Below are positions 62,625 to 64,000 of a DNA stretch of 64,000 nt, piece after piece. The notes beneath the pieces are model-generated. The model saw nothing but the letters and a program-made list of their open reading frames with translations. It did not search any database and had not been told where the DNA came from. The position numbers and the translations under genes were made by a program. Within the stretch, counting starts at the first letter, position 1, and every line of letters starts with the position of its first letter. The DNA is from Meconema thalassinum (Eukaryota; Arthropoda; Insecta; Orthoptera; Tettigoniidae): NCBI GenBank assembly GCA_946902985.2, contig OX336393.1:136614533-136678532 (forward strand), in the 5' to 3' direction.

Positions 62625-63043
62625 AGGGTGTTCTAAAACACTGTCACAGAAAACAATTCTAGTATATACATTTCTCAAGTTTGGTACACTCTTCTTGAAA
62701 CTTTCTTGTCAAGGATACTTAATTTTTTCCTGGATTGTAAAGAACATGTGGTTTGACAAAATTAACGGATTGGTTTTTCTAGAATAATTATTTTGAGCCG
62801 TTTAAAAATTTACAAACGTATTTTGCCTCTTAAAATGTATGATCCTTAAATTTATAAATTGAAAAGATAAAATATTATTTTAAATATCTTTCGGTTCATT
62901 CTATAAAATTACATGGTTACCAACACATTACAAATTGATCAGGCCTGTAACTTAAGTAGTTCTTGCGTAATCTGTACCAGAATCTCTAGAACCTTAAATT
63001 GCGGGATGTTCCTGTTACCTTGTTTTTGAACATCCTGTACAAA
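62625..63043. mobile_element. Putative MITE with GGGTGTTC-type ends
   Basis: CAGGGTGTTCTAAAAC near the left end and, reversed, CAGGATGTTCAAAAAC at the right end match in 14 of 16 positions. The interior is AT-rich and non-coding. No target duplication was fixed. Confidence 0.5.
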
Positions 63044-63056
63044 ATCAGACAATAAT

Positions 63057-63883
63057 CTCTTATATAAAAACAAGTGTCCTGACTGACTGACTCATCATCG
63101 GCCAGCCAAAACTATTAAAGCTAGAAACATGAAATTTTGGAAATATGTTCGTTGTAAGTCGAAAACGCCCACTAAGGAAGGGTTTTTGGATATTCAGTTT
63201 CTAAAGGGGTGTTAAGGGGGTACACCTGCATTTCATTGAATAACAATATCTCCAGATTGCTTTCATTGGGGGATTTGATACTCGGCATATAAACTCATCA
63301 TTAAAAATAAGAAGATACGTGTCTGAGGGTTTTTCGATGTGGTGTATATTTTGAGGTGAAAGGGGTGAAAAGTGGGGGTTGAAGGTTTCCTAACCGAGCG
63401 TGTATCTCTTAAACGACATAGGCGAGGAGTTTGGAACTCAGCGGAAAAAAATCAGAATAAAAAATAACAAAATAGGTGTTTGACCGTTTTTTCATAAATC
63501 CAATATAAGGGGCCCATGGGGAGGGGTGAAAATATGGGGAGGGGGGAGGAAACGTAATATGTCTGAGTGTAAAGTTATACATGGCCTATGTTGTAGACAA
63601 TAACACATTACATCTTTTTTGTCTCTTGCTATTTCATCATACGACGAATACTTAGGGAGTTATTAATGATTTTGTACTTTTTGGCCGGAATTTTCTAAGT
63701 ACCAGGAATGGCATAAAAATTGATTCGAATGAAATTTCGAAAAATAGTTTTTTTTAATACTTTTATTATATTTTTCACGTCTTTTAGGGTCCGGAACCAA
63801 TATGATATTTTGATGTTTTTTTTCGTCCCATGCATTTTTGGTTTCAGGTGATAGAATTATTTTCCACTAGGACCGATGCTTAT
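63057..63883 (+). repeat. Dispersed repeat unit, starts again at 63884
   Basis: Opens TCTCTTATATAAAAACAAG, then a GACT microsatellite and CATCATCGGCCAGCCAAAAC, TAAAGCTAGAAACATGAAAT. The same opening returns at about 63884 with a longer GACT run. Between them is a non-coding body with poly-G patches and pure T runs. Confidence 0.7.
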
Positions 63884-64000
63884 CTCTTATATAAAAACAA
63901 GTGTCCTGACTGACTGACTGACTGACTGACTGACTCATCATCGGCCAGCCAAAACTATTAAAGCTAGAAACATGAAATTTTGGGAATATGTTCGTTGTAA
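63884..64000 (+). repeat. Second copy of the 63057 repeat, cut by the window end
   Basis: Identical opening to 63057 onward except for extra GACT units and one A/G difference near the end. Only 117 bases are visible. Confidence 0.8.

Overview
This window looks like non-genic, repeat-packed chromosomal DNA from an insect with a large genome. The evidence is an insect-type errantivirus, an endonuclease/RT/RNase H LINE of the R1/I/LOA kind, many tRNA-headed SINEs, hAT, mariner and THAP-type relics, and AT-rich spacers. I saw no intact host gene. A polyneopteran (cricket or stick-insect grade) would fit, but I cannot fix the species. No rRNA, genuine tRNA gene or CRISPR array was found.

Layout. 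1-6.1 kb: a LINE with open ORF1 (cut by the window edge) and an intact ORF2, its 3' UTR split by a 1.4-kb repeat (A1). 6.1-8.1 kb: no gene. 8.14-12.39 kb: a hAT transposon with matching TIRs and a near-perfect 8-bp target duplication; it keeps only a decayed transposase C-terminus between two inverted 1.5-kb repeats (B1, B2) built on a 146-bp period. 12.4-22.2 kb: SINEs, repeat A2, a LINE remnant, a THAP relic, and a 1.48-kb retroelement with a 29-bp minisatellite inserted in a SINE. 22.7-26.0 kb: AT-rich, unassigned. 26.2-32.4 kb: SINEs, a hAT MITE, LINE tails, a mariner relic.

32,401-44,334 is a 12-kb hAT transposon with a perfect 8-bp target duplication. Its transposase is split by a 6.8-kb Ty3/gypsy element (35,636-42,418, minus strand; 703/704-bp LTRs about 98 percent identical; CTAT duplication), and it also carries repeat A3. 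44.9-46.9 kb is a SINE split by a TA-flanked MITE and by a second SINE. 47-54.1 kb is more SINE, LINE-tail and inverted-repeat debris.

54,279-62,193 is the most notable object: an endogenous errantivirus with nearly identical LTRs (about two substitutions apart from a microsatellite), an open RT-RNase H-integrase frame and an intact envelope frame. Where gag and protease should lie there is instead a 96-codon ORF that reads as the TFIIS N-terminal domain of Elongin A, apparently captured from the host. A splice donor/acceptor pair can join a short hydrophobic leader exon to the envelope frame. The window ends in a MITE and a repeat of about 830 bp that starts again at the right edge.

Labels S1, S2a/S2b, S4, S5, S6 (SINEs) and A/B (1.4-1.5-kb repeats) are local names. 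All alignments and counts were done by eye.
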